A DNA stretch of 64,000 nucleotides from Bacteroidales bacterium (GTDB lineage Bacteria > Bacteroidota > Bacteroidia > Bacteroidales > F082): contig JAFXMK010000004.1 of assembly GCA_017530365.1 (NCBI GenBank), forward strand, positions 124,001 through 188,000, read 5' to 3'. Positions 33,653 through 43,662 of this stretch are shown one piece after another. The notes below the pieces were generated by a model. That model had not been told where the DNA came from and did not search any database. It was given only the letters and a program-made list of their open reading frames with translations. Positions within the stretch are counted from its first letter, which is position 1. Each line of letters begins with the position of its first letter. A program made the position numbers and the translations under genes.

Positions 33653-34723
33653 TTAGAAAATAAGTCTGGCACCGATGCTGTGAGAGCCCGAGTAGCTGAC
33701 GGTTTGGCGGAAAGCATAATCCACAGCAATTATCGGAGCATTCTCACCCTTGGAGATCGGGACTTGGACAGAGCAACCGGCATGGAGACCTTGGTTAAGG
33801 TTCATGCAGTTCTGATCCAAGATACCTTTGAACAAACCGCTTTCGTAGGTATAACCAGCGCGGACCATGAACCAATCTTTCCAACCATATTCGAGACCGA
33901 GGACATACTGGTCTTTGGTGAAGGAGTTGGAAATGAAGTTACCGGCAACCGTGACACGATGTTCTTCGGCAACATGCCAGTCGTAAGCAGCTGCAATACT
34001 CAACTGAGTAGGAAGCTCGAACTGGTCGGCACGTTGGATCACTGTGTGTTGGAGTGAACTACCTGGAAGCAGATAAGATTTGATTGACAAACCATCGCCA
34101 GACATCGTCATGGTGGGTCCAATGTTCTTCAGGGTGATACCGAAGTGAATGTTGTCGAATGGACCGGTAACATATTGGATACCAGCGTCAAGTGCAACAC
34201 CAACAGCGCCCATGTTAGCGATGGACTCGCTGATGATCTTCAGGTTGAAACCACCACTGATACTATTGGAGAACGTCTTGGCGAAAGCCACATTGATATT
34301 CATAAGGTTCGGCTTGAAGGTACCAATACCGCCATCAGGGCTGTCGGTTGTGGTTTCCATAATCGTACCTGGGTTCAGGGAGAAGAATGAAAGGCCCAAC
34401 ACACTTGACTCACCGACGCGAACTGCCAGACCGAAAGCAGAGATTCTAACGCCAGAGCCTTTCAGCCAATCGGTATGGGTGAAGTTGACATCCAAGGAGC
34501 GGATCGCTGATATACCGGCAACATTGCCGAACATAGCTTCAACGCCTCTCACGTATGACATACCGGCATTGCCCCAACCAGCTGAAGCAGCCCAGGGATT
34601 GATCAATAACTCAGGAGCGCCAGCCTGACCGGAACGGTCCTCATTACCTGCAAATGCCTTTGGAGCGCTGACTCCAAGAAGGAGAACAAGGCTCATTACT
34701 ATATATCTAACTGATTTTTTCAT
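33653..34723 (-). CDS. PorV/PorQ-family outer-membrane barrel
   Basis: 356 residues from the ATG at 34723 (MKKSVRYIVMSLVLLLGVSA..., signal ends AFA). The opening of the mature part, GAPELLINPWAASAGWGNAG, and VEAMFGNVAGISAI, FTHTDWLKGSGVRISAFGLA match the PorV/PorQ (UPF0164-like) barrels of T9SS-bearing Bacteroidota, which carry cargo from the SprA translocon to the cell surface. It is the last gene of a three-gene unit behind a TonB receptor and a 1517-residue T9SS cargo, so it may be a dedicated shuttle for that cargo. A strong terminator follows. Confidence 0.82.
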   Translation of the reverse strand: MKKSVRYIVMSLVLLLGVSAPKAFAGNEDRSGQAGAPELLINPWAASAGWGNAGMSYVRGVEAMFGNVAGISAIRSLDVNFTHTDWLKGSGVRISAFGLAVRVGESSVLGLSFFSLNPGTIMETTTDSPDGGIGTFKPNLMNINVAFAKTFSNSISGGFNLKIISESIANMGAVGVALDAGIQYVTGPFDNIHFGITLKNIGPTMTMSGDGLSIKSYLLPGSSLQHTVIQRADQFELPTQLSIAAAYDWHVAEEHRVTVAGNFISNSFTKDQYVLGLEYGWKDWFMVRAGYTYESGLFKGILDQNCMNLNQGLHAGCSVQVPISKGENAPIIAVDYAFRQTVSYSGSHSIGARLIF

Positions 34724-34762
34724 GATTCTGAAATTTTTAAAGTTAAGCATTCATCCGATAAA

Positions 34763-37700
34763 TTAGAACGTATTCAAGTCGATTAGACGCATTGCACCGA
34801 AGAACTTGATCGTACGTTCGCCACCGCTAACGTTGTCTTTCACATGAATCAGATAGAAACCGGAAGCAACAGGTGTGTTGGCGAAGTTGGTGAGATCCCA
34901 GTCAATAGAAGGAAGATCGTTATCTTTCTTGAATTGGCGGATCTTGGTTCCAGCAAGGTTATAGATAGTAACCGTGCAGTTGTTGGGGAGGTTCGTGATC
35001 TTAACCAAGTTATTAAGCGCATTCTTTTCGTAGGAAGAATATGCATAATATGGGTTAGGAACGATGGTAATCAGATCCAAGTCGGACTGAGTCTTCACCG
35101 GATCGTTCATGACGGGTTCAAGACCTTCGATGGCAAATTGATACTTTGGATAGAGATTGTTGATATCCAACTCAGGATACAAGGAGTCAAGTGCGCATGG
35201 GCCATAACCCATATCGTAAGGCTTGGACACTCTGATACGAATCTTGGCATCGTTGTATTTACCTGTTTCCGGATCGTATCCCAACCAGTTCTCACCTTCA
35301 ACAGCCATAGGCATACCGACATACATGCACTGACGCCACAGCATATTTCTCAAGTTGTCTTCTGCATCAGTATCACCCTGGAAGGCATACAAGAGATCAA
35401 ATACATATTGACCGGCATCATAAGCAGGTGAGTAGAATGACTCAACCGGGATAGGTGAACCGTCCGGAACAGATTCGGGTTTCTCAAGACCAAAGATATA
35501 GACATAGTGTTTACCACCAAAGACGGGCTCCTGGTCAACTTGACGGAAGATGGCAGGATCCATCAGCTGTGAGTTTTCGCCATAAAGCTCTTCAATGGTA
35601 GTGCTCTTCAACGCAGGAGGATTGAACAACATATCGCGACCGTTCAAATCAGCCAGGTAAGAGTCTTCACCGAAAACGATGTTCAGACGTGCACCGGACT
35701 CAATATCGATGGCGTAACCTGGGAACCAACCCATACCAAAAGGTGCAATGTAGTTTGGATCATTAGGATCATTGCTCACATTGGCTTCCTCAGTTGCATG
35801 GTTCCAATCCGTGAATGGTGTGCCATCAGCATTGGTGTAAGGATTACCATCCTTATCAACAGAAGCTGACTTTCTCAAGAGGAATCTCTTGGCACCATTC
35901 TGAGCCAATTTCTGGTCAGGACACATTTCGACGATGGGGCAACGAGTCCACTTGGAGCGGTCGGCAGTCAGGACGATATCAACGCTGCTGATACGTGAGA
36001 AGTACTTAAGAGCACGTGCATCCGTAACAGGAGCCGGATAGGGGCTGTTGTTCTTGTAACCGCAGACACCCATAGGAGCCCATGTTCTGTTGGCGATCTT
36101 TTCAAAGGCCTCAGCTGGGTCATAAGCCGTCATCAGGTTATTCATGTTGTAGTCACTGTTATCCTGATTGGCGTAATCGTAGTAAGAACCCGAACGGATC
36201 CAGTTCAACCAAGAACCAGGAATATCCTTATCGCGGATACCATCCAACCATTTATGGGTGCTGTCTTGGAAGGTGAACGAAGAGGTGATCATACCACTGT
36301 TGGGAACCAACACTTCTCTTGCATCATTCCATTTTGTTTCTGAACCGCTATCGTCGCGCAGCTTACCAACCAAAACTGGACCGATGTCATAAGGCTGATA
36401 GACCGTGATAGAAATACCCTTGTCAATAAACATCTTTTCATCGGAATAAACCGTGATGGTATCACTCATCACAGGTTCTTCATCAGATCCCAGATCTTTC
36501 AGATACCAGTGCGAAGCCATACGGGTAGCTTTACTGTCCAGAATGGTGTACTCACCATTTTCATCAGGAATAAGGACTGCAGAGTTACTAGAAACACCGT
36601 GGGTTTCTGCTTCGAACATGTCATCAAACCAAAGTTCATAGCTGGTGGTCTTCACGTTCAATGGGTCGATGATCTTCACGTCCAGAGGACCGTATCCCAC
36701 TTTATATTTAGGATGATAGATAATTGGATAGTCGGGGTGACCGAACACAATCTTGTTGCCTTCGGCATCAAGCGTATTGGCTACACCCTTAGTGAAGAGT
36801 TCATCGATGGACTCTTGAGAGAGTTCAAGTTCATTACCGCCGTTACCTTGACCAACGATACGGGTAATGGCAGGCTTTTGGCCATAGTCGCACCGCATGA
36901 CAGTACCGTTCACAATCTTATGAGGAACGGCTGAATAGCAGCTGATGTTCTTACGGCCTTCCAGATACGGTTTCTGTTGACCGAACAGGCCATATTCATC
37001 ACTCGGCTCTTGTGAGTAAGTCAAGAAGTTGTTGTAAGCGTAGGCAACAGCCATGTAATAATAAGTCTTGTGATTGACCAAAGCAGGGTTCTCTGTGGTG
37101 GCAAACTTGTCCTCAGTAACCACAAAGCTATGGGTGATACCACCGTCTGCTCCGTCAACTTTCAGTGAAGGAACGATAGCACCGATATGCTCATCCCATT
37201 CATAATTGACAAGGTGGGAGACTTTGTTTCTAACGTCGCACTGGAAGACCAAGCGAGCTTTGGCGCTGTTGTCAAGTTCGTCAGCGCCGACTTCGGCGTT
37301 GGCAAGCTGATAGACTTTATAACCTTCGAAGCGATAATAGCGGTCGCTCTTACGAACCGAGTCATCAGGACGAATCTCAGGAATCTCAGGATCCAACTCA
37401 ACATAACTTTCCTTATAGTTGTTGGAAATAGCACTATTGGAGAGATAGATGATGAGTTTCTGATCCAGCTCACGGATGGTGAGGTCAGGAGCGTTAGGAC
37501 CATCGATCACTTTGAAGCAGTTGTCAAACAAAGCTTGGCACTTATCATCGGTAACACGCAGGAGCTCAACAGAAGCGAGCGGGCCGCCAGAGGTGGCACG
37601 TGCCCACGGCACACCGAAAGTAATGTAGTTGACAGCACCGGGTTTCAAGGTGAAAGGACCAGCGGACTGCATGAAACGACGGTCAGCAGCTTCGTTGCCT

Positions 37701-39316
37701 GCCTCGGAGTCGGTCCAATACTTACCATTGGTATTATAACCAGCACCAGGCTGAACGCCACCAGTACCCCAGTTACATGGGTCGGAATCGCCAGGGAACA
37801 TAAAGTCGCAAACAGGACCAACAGTACCCTGAACGCCAGGATAGGCATTACCACCATACATCATGTAGTTACCATCTCTCCAAATACCTCTCAACATATT
37901 GTAGTAGTCAGGAGCAAGTTTGGGGTCACCAGTGTTGGAGTTGTCGTTGTTGTGATAGAGGAAACGGCGCATACCGAAACGTTCATCGTCAATGATATTG
38001 TTACCAAAGTTCACACCATTGATGGACACGTCGCAGATCTGGGCGGAGTCAACTGCATGCTGCACAAAGAGGGAGTCACCAGTCACAGGATCAATGCCTG
38101 CAAATTGTGAAACCACTGTATAAGTGTACTTAGGATTATCCAAACCGTCGGCATCCATGTAAGGGCCTTGGAAGAAGTCGATACCTACCGCCGGAGGCTG
38201 GTCACCGTATGATTCAGGTTCACCGTTACCGTCGATGGCTTTACCATTATAGCCATAACCGAGACCACGAGCGACATCGCATCCCACGTAGTCATCCTTG
38301 GCGTAACCGAGGTCAACGTCGGTCCAGGGGCAGAAGTACGTTCCTTTCAATTCGTAAGTAGAACGGTTGATGATCTCATAGCTGCAGAATGACATGTTGT
38401 TGATTTCGTCATTGGTAGCGAAAGCAAAAGCTTGGGCACGGATTTCAACACCGATAGCGGCACCGTTGGATTCTGTATGGGAGTTACCTTTATCGTTGAA
38501 CACCCACCACAGCGTCTGGTCACCTTTCAGCACTTGGTCAGCAAGGATGGTACCATGGATGACATCTTCACCATAGAATTCCTCTTCCATGGATTTGATT
38601 TTGGTATGGCAAAGATCGTTATCAATATCGTAGTAAGGAAAGTCGCCCTTGACGGGATTATATTCGCCATCGCCATCCTTATCAAAGAATGGAGCCATGT
38701 AGTGGCTGACGCCTTCCCAAGAACCACCGACAACTTCGGGGTGTGCAGGCCATTGCTCAATAACTTTAGGCATGGTATAATCATCGGCAGGCTCGTACTC
38801 ACCATTCTCATTGAACTGAGAGAGAAATTCATCCACCTGGGCACGAGTGATTTTCCACACTTGGTCCCACTGGGCGCAAGTAACCTCGTCGATGGAGGCG
38901 CCTTCAAGTGTCAAAGGACCAGTCCAAAAGTCGTTACCACCACTTAATGCGTTATCATTACCTTGACGGAAACGAACGGCAGCGCATTTTAACTGGTTGT
39001 TGATGTCAAGACCAGCGATCCAAAGAGCACCGGCAAACAGGGAGGTAGCCGAACCGTTAGCAGGGATGAAGTATTGGGCACCGATTCCACCGGGGAGGTC
39101 CCACCACATGTCACCACCAGCATTAAAACGAGTTCTGACGTTGTTGATGTTCAACCATTCGAAAGCGGACGATGGAGAACAACCGGCTGTAGTCTGCTTC
39201 AGCTCTCTGGAACCTTTTGAAGAGTCCCCGTCACCGACATAGACATGAGCCTTTCCGGGAATTGCAACGCCCACGATTAGGAGCGCAACAAACAATAAAC
39301 GTGTTATATTCTTCAT
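34763..39316 (-). CDS. Very large T9SS cargo protein, function unknown
   Basis: 1517 residues. The signal peptide (MKNITRLLFVALLIVGVAIP...) ends GKA. The N-terminal region is characteristic of a conserved family: WLNINNVRTRFNAGGDMWWD, ATSLFAGALWIAGLDINNQL, GNDFWTGPL. It holds many Asp/Asn/Gly turns that may bind calcium (DKDGDGEYNPVKGDFPYYDI). No catalytic motif is recognised. The C-terminus has a T9SS sorting fold (ITIVPNPYYAYSSYEKNALN, NNCTVTIYNLAGTKIRQFKK, ASGFYLIHVKDNVSGGERTI) but continues with a distinctive end, FFGAMRLIDLNTF. It lies 39 bases from each neighbour, between a TonB receptor and a PorV-like barrel. Confidence 0.85.
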   Translation of the reverse strand: MKNITRLLFVALLIVGVAIPGKAHVYVGDGDSSKGSRELKQTTAGCSPSSAFEWLNINNVRTRFNAGGDMWWDLPGGIGAQYFIPANGSATSLFAGALWIAGLDINNQLKCAAVRFRQGNDNALSGGNDFWTGPLTLEGASIDEVTCAQWDQVWKITRAQVDEFLSQFNENGEYEPADDYTMPKVIEQWPAHPEVVGGSWEGVSHYMAPFFDKDGDGEYNPVKGDFPYYDIDNDLCHTKIKSMEEEFYGEDVIHGTILADQVLKGDQTLWWVFNDKGNSHTESNGAAIGVEIRAQAFAFATNDEINNMSFCSYEIINRSTYELKGTYFCPWTDVDLGYAKDDYVGCDVARGLGYGYNGKAIDGNGEPESYGDQPPAVGIDFFQGPYMDADGLDNPKYTYTVVSQFAGIDPVTGDSLFVQHAVDSAQICDVSINGVNFGNNIIDDERFGMRRFLYHNNDNSNTGDPKLAPDYYNMLRGIWRDGNYMMYGGNAYPGVQGTVGPVCDFMFPGDSDPCNWGTGGVQPGAGYNTNGKYWTDSEAGNEAADRRFMQSAGPFTLKPGAVNYITFGVPWARATSGGPLASVELLRVTDDKCQALFDNCFKVIDGPNAPDLTIRELDQKLIIYLSNSAISNNYKESYVELDPEIPEIRPDDSVRKSDRYYRFEGYKVYQLANAEVGADELDNSAKARLVFQCDVRNKVSHLVNYEWDEHIGAIVPSLKVDGADGGITHSFVVTEDKFATTENPALVNHKTYYYMAVAYAYNNFLTYSQEPSDEYGLFGQQKPYLEGRKNISCYSAVPHKIVNGTVMRCDYGQKPAITRIVGQGNGGNELELSQESIDELFTKGVANTLDAEGNKIVFGHPDYPIIYHPKYKVGYGPLDVKIIDPLNVKTTSYELWFDDMFEAETHGVSSNSAVLIPDENGEYTILDSKATRMASHWYLKDLGSDEEPVMSDTITVYSDEKMFIDKGISITVYQPYDIGPVLVGKLRDDSGSETKWNDAREVLVPNSGMITSSFTFQDSTHKWLDGIRDKDIPGSWLNWIRSGSYYDYANQDNSDYNMNNLMTAYDPAEAFEKIANRTWAPMGVCGYKNNSPYPAPVTDARALKYFSRISSVDIVLTADRSKWTRCPIVEMCPDQKLAQNGAKRFLLRKSASVDKDGNPYTNADGTPFTDWNHATEEANVSNDPNDPNYIAPFGMGWFPGYAIDIESGARLNIVFGEDSYLADLNGRDMLFNPPALKSTTIEELYGENSQLMDPAIFRQVDQEPVFGGKHYVYIFGLEKPESVPDGSPIPVESFYSPAYDAGQYVFDLLYAFQGDTDAEDNLRNMLWRQCMYVGMPMAVEGENWLGYDPETGKYNDAKIRIRVSKPYDMGYGPCALDSLYPELDINNLYPKYQFAIEGLEPVMNDPVKTQSDLDLITIVPNPYYAYSSYEKNALNNLVKITNLPNNCTVTIYNLAGTKIRQFKKDNDLPSIDWDLTNFANTPVASGFYLIHVKDNVSGGERTIKFFGAMRLIDLNTF

Positions 39317-39355
39317 ATTATCTTTGATTATTCAATTAAATTCTACCATCATTCA

Positions 39356-42300
39356 TTAGAAGTTAAAGCTTGCACCAACTTTGATCTGGCGAGGAGTGGA
39401 GTAGTTACTGCCTCTATTAACATAGATCTGATACATTTGGATGAAAGCTTCAGGATCCAACTGATTGCGGATTTCCTGTTGATATTTCGAAGAGGTGAGA
39501 TAACCATCGTCGTCAGGATCGCCAGTGGCGCTATAGACTGACAAGATGTTCTTGGAGTTGAGAAGGTTGGTCACGTTGACATACACGTTAACGTATGCTT
39601 CGCGTCCAGTCTTTCCTTCCTTATTTCCACCCAAGGTGAAGTAGAAGTCCTTGTCGGCACGGAGGTCGATCTTGAAGGAGGCAGGCATTCTGGAACCGAA
39701 GTAGGTACCTTCAAGCAGGTTGTTGCCACCGGAGATCGGGGAAGAAACCGTACGTGACGCAGTGTAAGGAGCACCGGAACCACCGGTGACTGTCATGGCG
39801 ACACCAGCGTTGGCCAGCAGTTGGATCGGGGTCTTGCCAGACTTCTCGCGGTTAATGACGGGACCATCATACTTCTTGCCAGAGCTGAAACGATAGTCAA
39901 CTGTCAGACCAAGCATGTGACGACGGTCGAAACCAGTCGGGAAGGTGGATCTCAGGTTAGGAACACCAGCATTGATCAAAGCAGCTGCAGTTGAAGTAGA
40001 AGCACCGGTCATGTTAGCATACTGCAAGGTGTAGTTTGCACGAACACGGACGTTCTTGGTTCTACGCAGGTCATATTCTGCAGTGAGACCCTTCGTGGTA
40101 CCGAAGTCAAGGTTACTATAAGAGGTGTAGTCCTTAGGATAAGCACCCGTGAGACGGTACATCTGGATCATGTTACGGATCTCACGATAGTAAGCTGTGA
40201 TGGTAAAGGACGAAGTGTTATTCAGTTTTTGAGTGAAACCAAGTTCATAGTCGACAGTCTGCATCGGCTTCAAGTTAGGATTGGCGATGGAGCCGGATAC
40301 ATCATTGAAATAATAGTAGGTAAGCGGGGAGATGAAGTAAGCGCTTGACGGACGTTGTGTCAGCACATCATAGTGGGCGAAGAACAAGGCTTCGTCAGAG
40401 ATCGGGAAGGAGAAGGAGATACGAGGCATGAAGTTCCACGTGGGCTTGTAATCTTCGAATGATTCTCTATCGACTCTTTGCTGATCGGCTTTCTTAATCC
40501 AAGGAGAAATACCGGAACCTTTATCCAACACCGTCGGAGAAGCGATTTCAGCACCTTCTGCATTGAACCAAGTGTTACCGGAACGATAACCGACAATCTC
40601 GCTGATGTCGCTGATCTTGTTAACATAAATGGCGTAATCATCACCGATGTTGCTCGGGACGACGACCTGCTCACCAGTTGACGGAAGCTTGATCTTGCCA
40701 TCTTGTCTCAAATCACCAACTTTATTGTAATCGAAGAGGATGAAAGGATCCTTCAGCACTGATTGGTTAGCGTCGAAACGGTCGGCACGCAGACCGATCT
40801 GGAAGATAAGGTCTTTGAAAGCGAATTTATCCTGGATATAACCTGCGGTATAAATCGGCTGGCTGGATGCCACTGGGCGGGTGAAATAGTTATTATTATT
40901 CTCGTCCGTGTAATTATCGGTGAAGAAGTCATCAAGCGTAGGACGCTCGCCCCAGCCGTGTTTCTTACCGTCATAGCTGTAGCCATAGTAGTCAACATAG
41001 AAGTTACCGTCACGGGTAAGTTCATCGGGAGAGAACATGCTGACATTGAGGCCGCCATCGACATGGCCTTTCTTCAGGTTACCGTCCTGATCATAATACA
41101 TGATGGAGTTGTCGTTGAAGTTGTAGGAGTCGATGAGGATATATTCGGTACCATTGATAGGCAGGTTCATAGCCTTACGCAGATTGGCGTCGAACACGTA
41201 CTGTGCATTAGCATCATATAATCTATGGAACTTAACAGTGTCCACAAAACCATCATAGCTAACGGCGTATGGATTGTCCATATCCAACTCAGCGATGTGA
41301 GAGTTGACCAAGCTACGCATCAAGGTCCAGAAGTCGGTGCTGTAGCTCATGCCGCTTGAGTTGCGTTGTTCATATTGGAAACCGAGTTTGATTTCGTGTG
41401 AGCTCTCACCCTTTCCAACGGTCATGGAGGCGTTGACATTGACAGAGAACTGGTCACTGACAGATTTGCCATAACCCGACATCAGCATGCCAGGAGCGGC
41501 AAACATCTGATAAATGTAGTTGGGTGAACGACCGTTCAACAGAGCACCACCAAGTTGCAAGTTGGTGTAGTTGTCGTAATAGCCGCTGGCGCCAAAATCT
41601 TTATTCAGCTCCATATATCTCTCGGTATAACGGGCAAGCAACGGATTGAACTCAGATGCCTGGAAATCAACCAACGTATCATAGTCCCATGAGTTCAACA
41701 CCATCACGTTGGTGAAGTTCCTATAGGAACCATCTTCCATAAGCACTGAATCGACGCTACCCAGCTGATAAGTGGGAGTCTTATGGGTAATGAAACGTCC
41801 GAGGTTGCCATAAGCGAAGATGTTGTCCCACAAATCCGGGTCACCATCTTCACTGGTATATCTGGTATAGTCAGCCTGGATGCTGTAGTAGAAGTTGCGG
41901 ATCAGCGAGGTGCTTTCAGGAGCCGTGGGGAAGCGCTGAGTGAAGCGGACATAACCACGGGTGGTTCCTGACTTGTAGATGGAGTTCTTAGCCGTATTGA
42001 AGAACGAGTAAGAAGACGCAAAGTCGTGACCTTGTGATCTGACAAACGAACCGCCCACCGTGAGGTTGATGGTTTCCGTTGTACGGATGTTGATGTTACC
42101 AGAGAGGTTGATTGAGTAGTTGCTCGTGTTGGTGGAGAATCTGGAATACACCAAATCGTCCTTCTTGGTAAACGATGCGTTCTGATAGGTACCGCCACCG
42201 ACACCTGAAGCGATCAACGGGGTGTTTTCAATCTTTTCCTGATACTTAGGATCAGCTGTATAGTAACCGGTAGCGGAGAGAGCGCCCACCTTGTGATAGC

Positions 42301-43120
42301 TCAGGTCACCAGCGAGGAAGAATCCCAGCAAAGCGGTCTCAGATTGCTTACCCTTGATGAGCGGTCCCTGGACGCTGAAGCCCAGTCTGTGGTGACCGTA
42401 GCCTTCCACTGAGGTTTCCAGTTCCAAACCGGCACCGAAGGTACGGCTGGGGCCCTTGGTGGTCAAGTTGATGATACCACCCATGGCGTCACCGTACATG
42501 GCAGGAGTACCACCCAAGATGACGTCCACCTGGTCAATAGCACTTTGAGGCACACTGGCACTACCGATAACCTTCACACCGTCGATGTAGTACACCGCAC
42601 TTTCACGAGAACCACGGATACTACCGACTTCACCGTCAGCGGTAAACACACCACCGACCGTTGAAGCAACGCCGGATGCAGAACGGTTTGGCAACTTGGC
42701 GATTTCCTCTGCAGTGATGGATGCACCGGAAGTAGTGTTATCCTTCGAGATCAGAGGCACCTCGTAATCGATAACCGTGACCTCATTCAAACTGATGGCG
42801 CCACTGGTCATCTTAATGTTCCAATCGGTGATTTTGTTGGCCGGGATAATAATGCCGTTCAAGACATAATTGTTGTAGCCAACGAAAGTCGCCTTCAAAT
42901 CATACGTTCCCGGAGGAATGGGGTTGATGTCATAGTTACCATCGAAATCCGAAGTCGCACCACCAACCATCGTTCCACCTTTTTCGAGGACGATGTTGGC
43001 GAATGATACGGGCTGACCCGTTTCATCGGTAACCTTTCCTTTGAGTCGTCCTTGCTGAGCGAAAGCTAACGTGCAAGTCGCTAACACAATTGCAAGGGTC
43101 ATTAGTAAATTTCTAAACAT
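39356..43120 (-). CDS. TonB-dependent receptor, large
   Basis: 1254 residues. The signal peptide (MFRNLLMTLAIVLATCTLAFA) is cut before Gln. A carboxypeptidase-like domain (KGKVTDETGQPVSFANIVLE) precedes the plug (ITAEEIAKLPNRSASGVAST, GSIRGSRESAVYYIDGVKVI, VILGGTPAMYGDAMGGIINL) and a long barrel with large extracellular loops; the C-terminus (YSTPRQIKVGASFNF) ends in Phe as is usual for barrels. No SusD follows. Instead it heads an operon with a giant T9SS cargo and a PorV-like protein. It may import a ligand bound or processed by that cargo. Confidence 0.9.
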   Translation of the reverse strand: MFRNLLMTLAIVLATCTLAFAQQGRLKGKVTDETGQPVSFANIVLEKGGTMVGGATSDFDGNYDINPIPPGTYDLKATFVGYNNYVLNGIIIPANKITDWNIKMTSGAISLNEVTVIDYEVPLISKDNTTSGASITAEEIAKLPNRSASGVASTVGGVFTADGEVGSIRGSRESAVYYIDGVKVIGSASVPQSAIDQVDVILGGTPAMYGDAMGGIINLTTKGPSRTFGAGLELETSVEGYGHHRLGFSVQGPLIKGKQSETALLGFFLAGDLSYHKVGALSATGYYTADPKYQEKIENTPLIASGVGGGTYQNASFTKKDDLVYSRFSTNTSNYSINLSGNINIRTTETINLTVGGSFVRSQGHDFASSYSFFNTAKNSIYKSGTTRGYVRFTQRFPTAPESTSLIRNFYYSIQADYTRYTSEDGDPDLWDNIFAYGNLGRFITHKTPTYQLGSVDSVLMEDGSYRNFTNVMVLNSWDYDTLVDFQASEFNPLLARYTERYMELNKDFGASGYYDNYTNLQLGGALLNGRSPNYIYQMFAAPGMLMSGYGKSVSDQFSVNVNASMTVGKGESSHEIKLGFQYEQRNSSGMSYSTDFWTLMRSLVNSHIAELDMDNPYAVSYDGFVDTVKFHRLYDANAQYVFDANLRKAMNLPINGTEYILIDSYNFNDNSIMYYDQDGNLKKGHVDGGLNVSMFSPDELTRDGNFYVDYYGYSYDGKKHGWGERPTLDDFFTDNYTDENNNNYFTRPVASSQPIYTAGYIQDKFAFKDLIFQIGLRADRFDANQSVLKDPFILFDYNKVGDLRQDGKIKLPSTGEQVVVPSNIGDDYAIYVNKISDISEIVGYRSGNTWFNAEGAEIASPTVLDKGSGISPWIKKADQQRVDRESFEDYKPTWNFMPRISFSFPISDEALFFAHYDVLTQRPSSAYFISPLTYYYFNDVSGSIANPNLKPMQTVDYELGFTQKLNNTSSFTITAYYREIRNMIQMYRLTGAYPKDYTSYSNLDFGTTKGLTAEYDLRRTKNVRVRANYTLQYANMTGASTSTAAALINAGVPNLRSTFPTGFDRRHMLGLTVDYRFSSGKKYDGPVINREKSGKTPIQLLANAGVAMTVTGGSGAPYTASRTVSSPISGGNNLLEGTYFGSRMPASFKIDLRADKDFYFTLGGNKEGKTGREAYVNVYVNVTNLLNSKNILSVYSATGDPDDDGYLTSSKYQQEIRNQLDPEAFIQMYQIYVNRGSNYSTPRQIKVGASFNF

Positions 43121-43169
43121 ACCTTGTGATTTTATGTTATACTTCCTATTAAATGCATTAAAAAGGCTT

Positions 43170-43177
43170 CAAAAATA
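43170..43177 (-). promoter_or_regulatory. -7 box upstream of the TonB/T9SS/PorV operon
   Basis: TATTTTTG on the minus strand, about 50 bases before the ATG at 43120; a TTGTG at 43196-43200 could be the -33 element. The rest of the 229-base gap (43121-43349) is AT-rich with nothing else that I can identify. Confidence 0.45.
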
Positions 43178-43349
43178 TAAACTTTTTACGAAGCACACAA
43201 GAAATTTTAGTTTTTAGTGACTTTTTTTTACTCATAATTTTTTTAACATTTCATAAACACTATGATAACGAGAGATTTAGAATAAATGAAAAACAACAAG
43301 GGTTTTCCCCATAAAAACTCCTTTCAAGAGGTTCACACACCTATTTATA

Positions 43350-43601
43350 TTAATATCGTCTTAAATGCCGGTTCAACTCACGGGCTCTCTTCTTGTCTTC
43401 CTTGATCATTTGCTTGGTCTTGGGAGCTTGGTGCTCATAATGTGCCGTCTTGGCTTTTTGATAATCCTTTTTTGCCTGCCTTTCTTGTTTCTCCATCATC
43501 CGTTCCGCCTTGCGCATCGCCCTGCTGGAACGGCTTGAGATGCAGGAATTCAGCATCAAAAGCGACATTCCAAGAACCGCTATTGCTATCTTTTTTCTCA
43601 T
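43350..43601 (-). CDS. Small, highly basic lipoprotein
   Basis: 83 residues from the ATG at 43601, chosen for the lipoprotein signal (MRKKIAIAVLGMSLLMLNSC, Cys at 20). The mature part is one long Lys/Arg-rich helix (RAMRKAERMMEKQERQAKKD, QMIKEDKKRARELNRHLRRY), possibly coiled coil and able to bind anionic surfaces such as peptidoglycan or LPS. I do not recognise the family. It is divergent from the next lipoprotein. Confidence 0.7.
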   Translation of the reverse strand: MRKKIAIAVLGMSLLMLNSCISSRSSRAMRKAERMMEKQERQAKKDYQKAKTAHYEHQAPKTKQMIKEDKKRARELNRHLRRY

Positions 43602-43622
43602 TGTCCAAGGTTTATTGATGTA

Positions 43623-43658
43623 CAAAGATAATGTTTTTCAAAAAAACAAGTATCTTTG
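43623..43658. promoter_or_regulatory. Divergent promoters, plus strand apparently leaderless
   Basis: TATCTTTG occurs at 43623-43630 on the minus strand (small lipoprotein, ATG 43601) and at 43651-43658 on the plus strand. The plus box ends four bases before the ATG at 43663. Confidence 0.6.
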
Positions 43659-43662
43659 CGAC

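Noticed and set aside
43121..43349. Small gene in the 229-base gap before the TonB operon
   Set aside because: It is AT-rich with stops in all frames and no start giving a plausible protein; only promoter-like sequence is seen.
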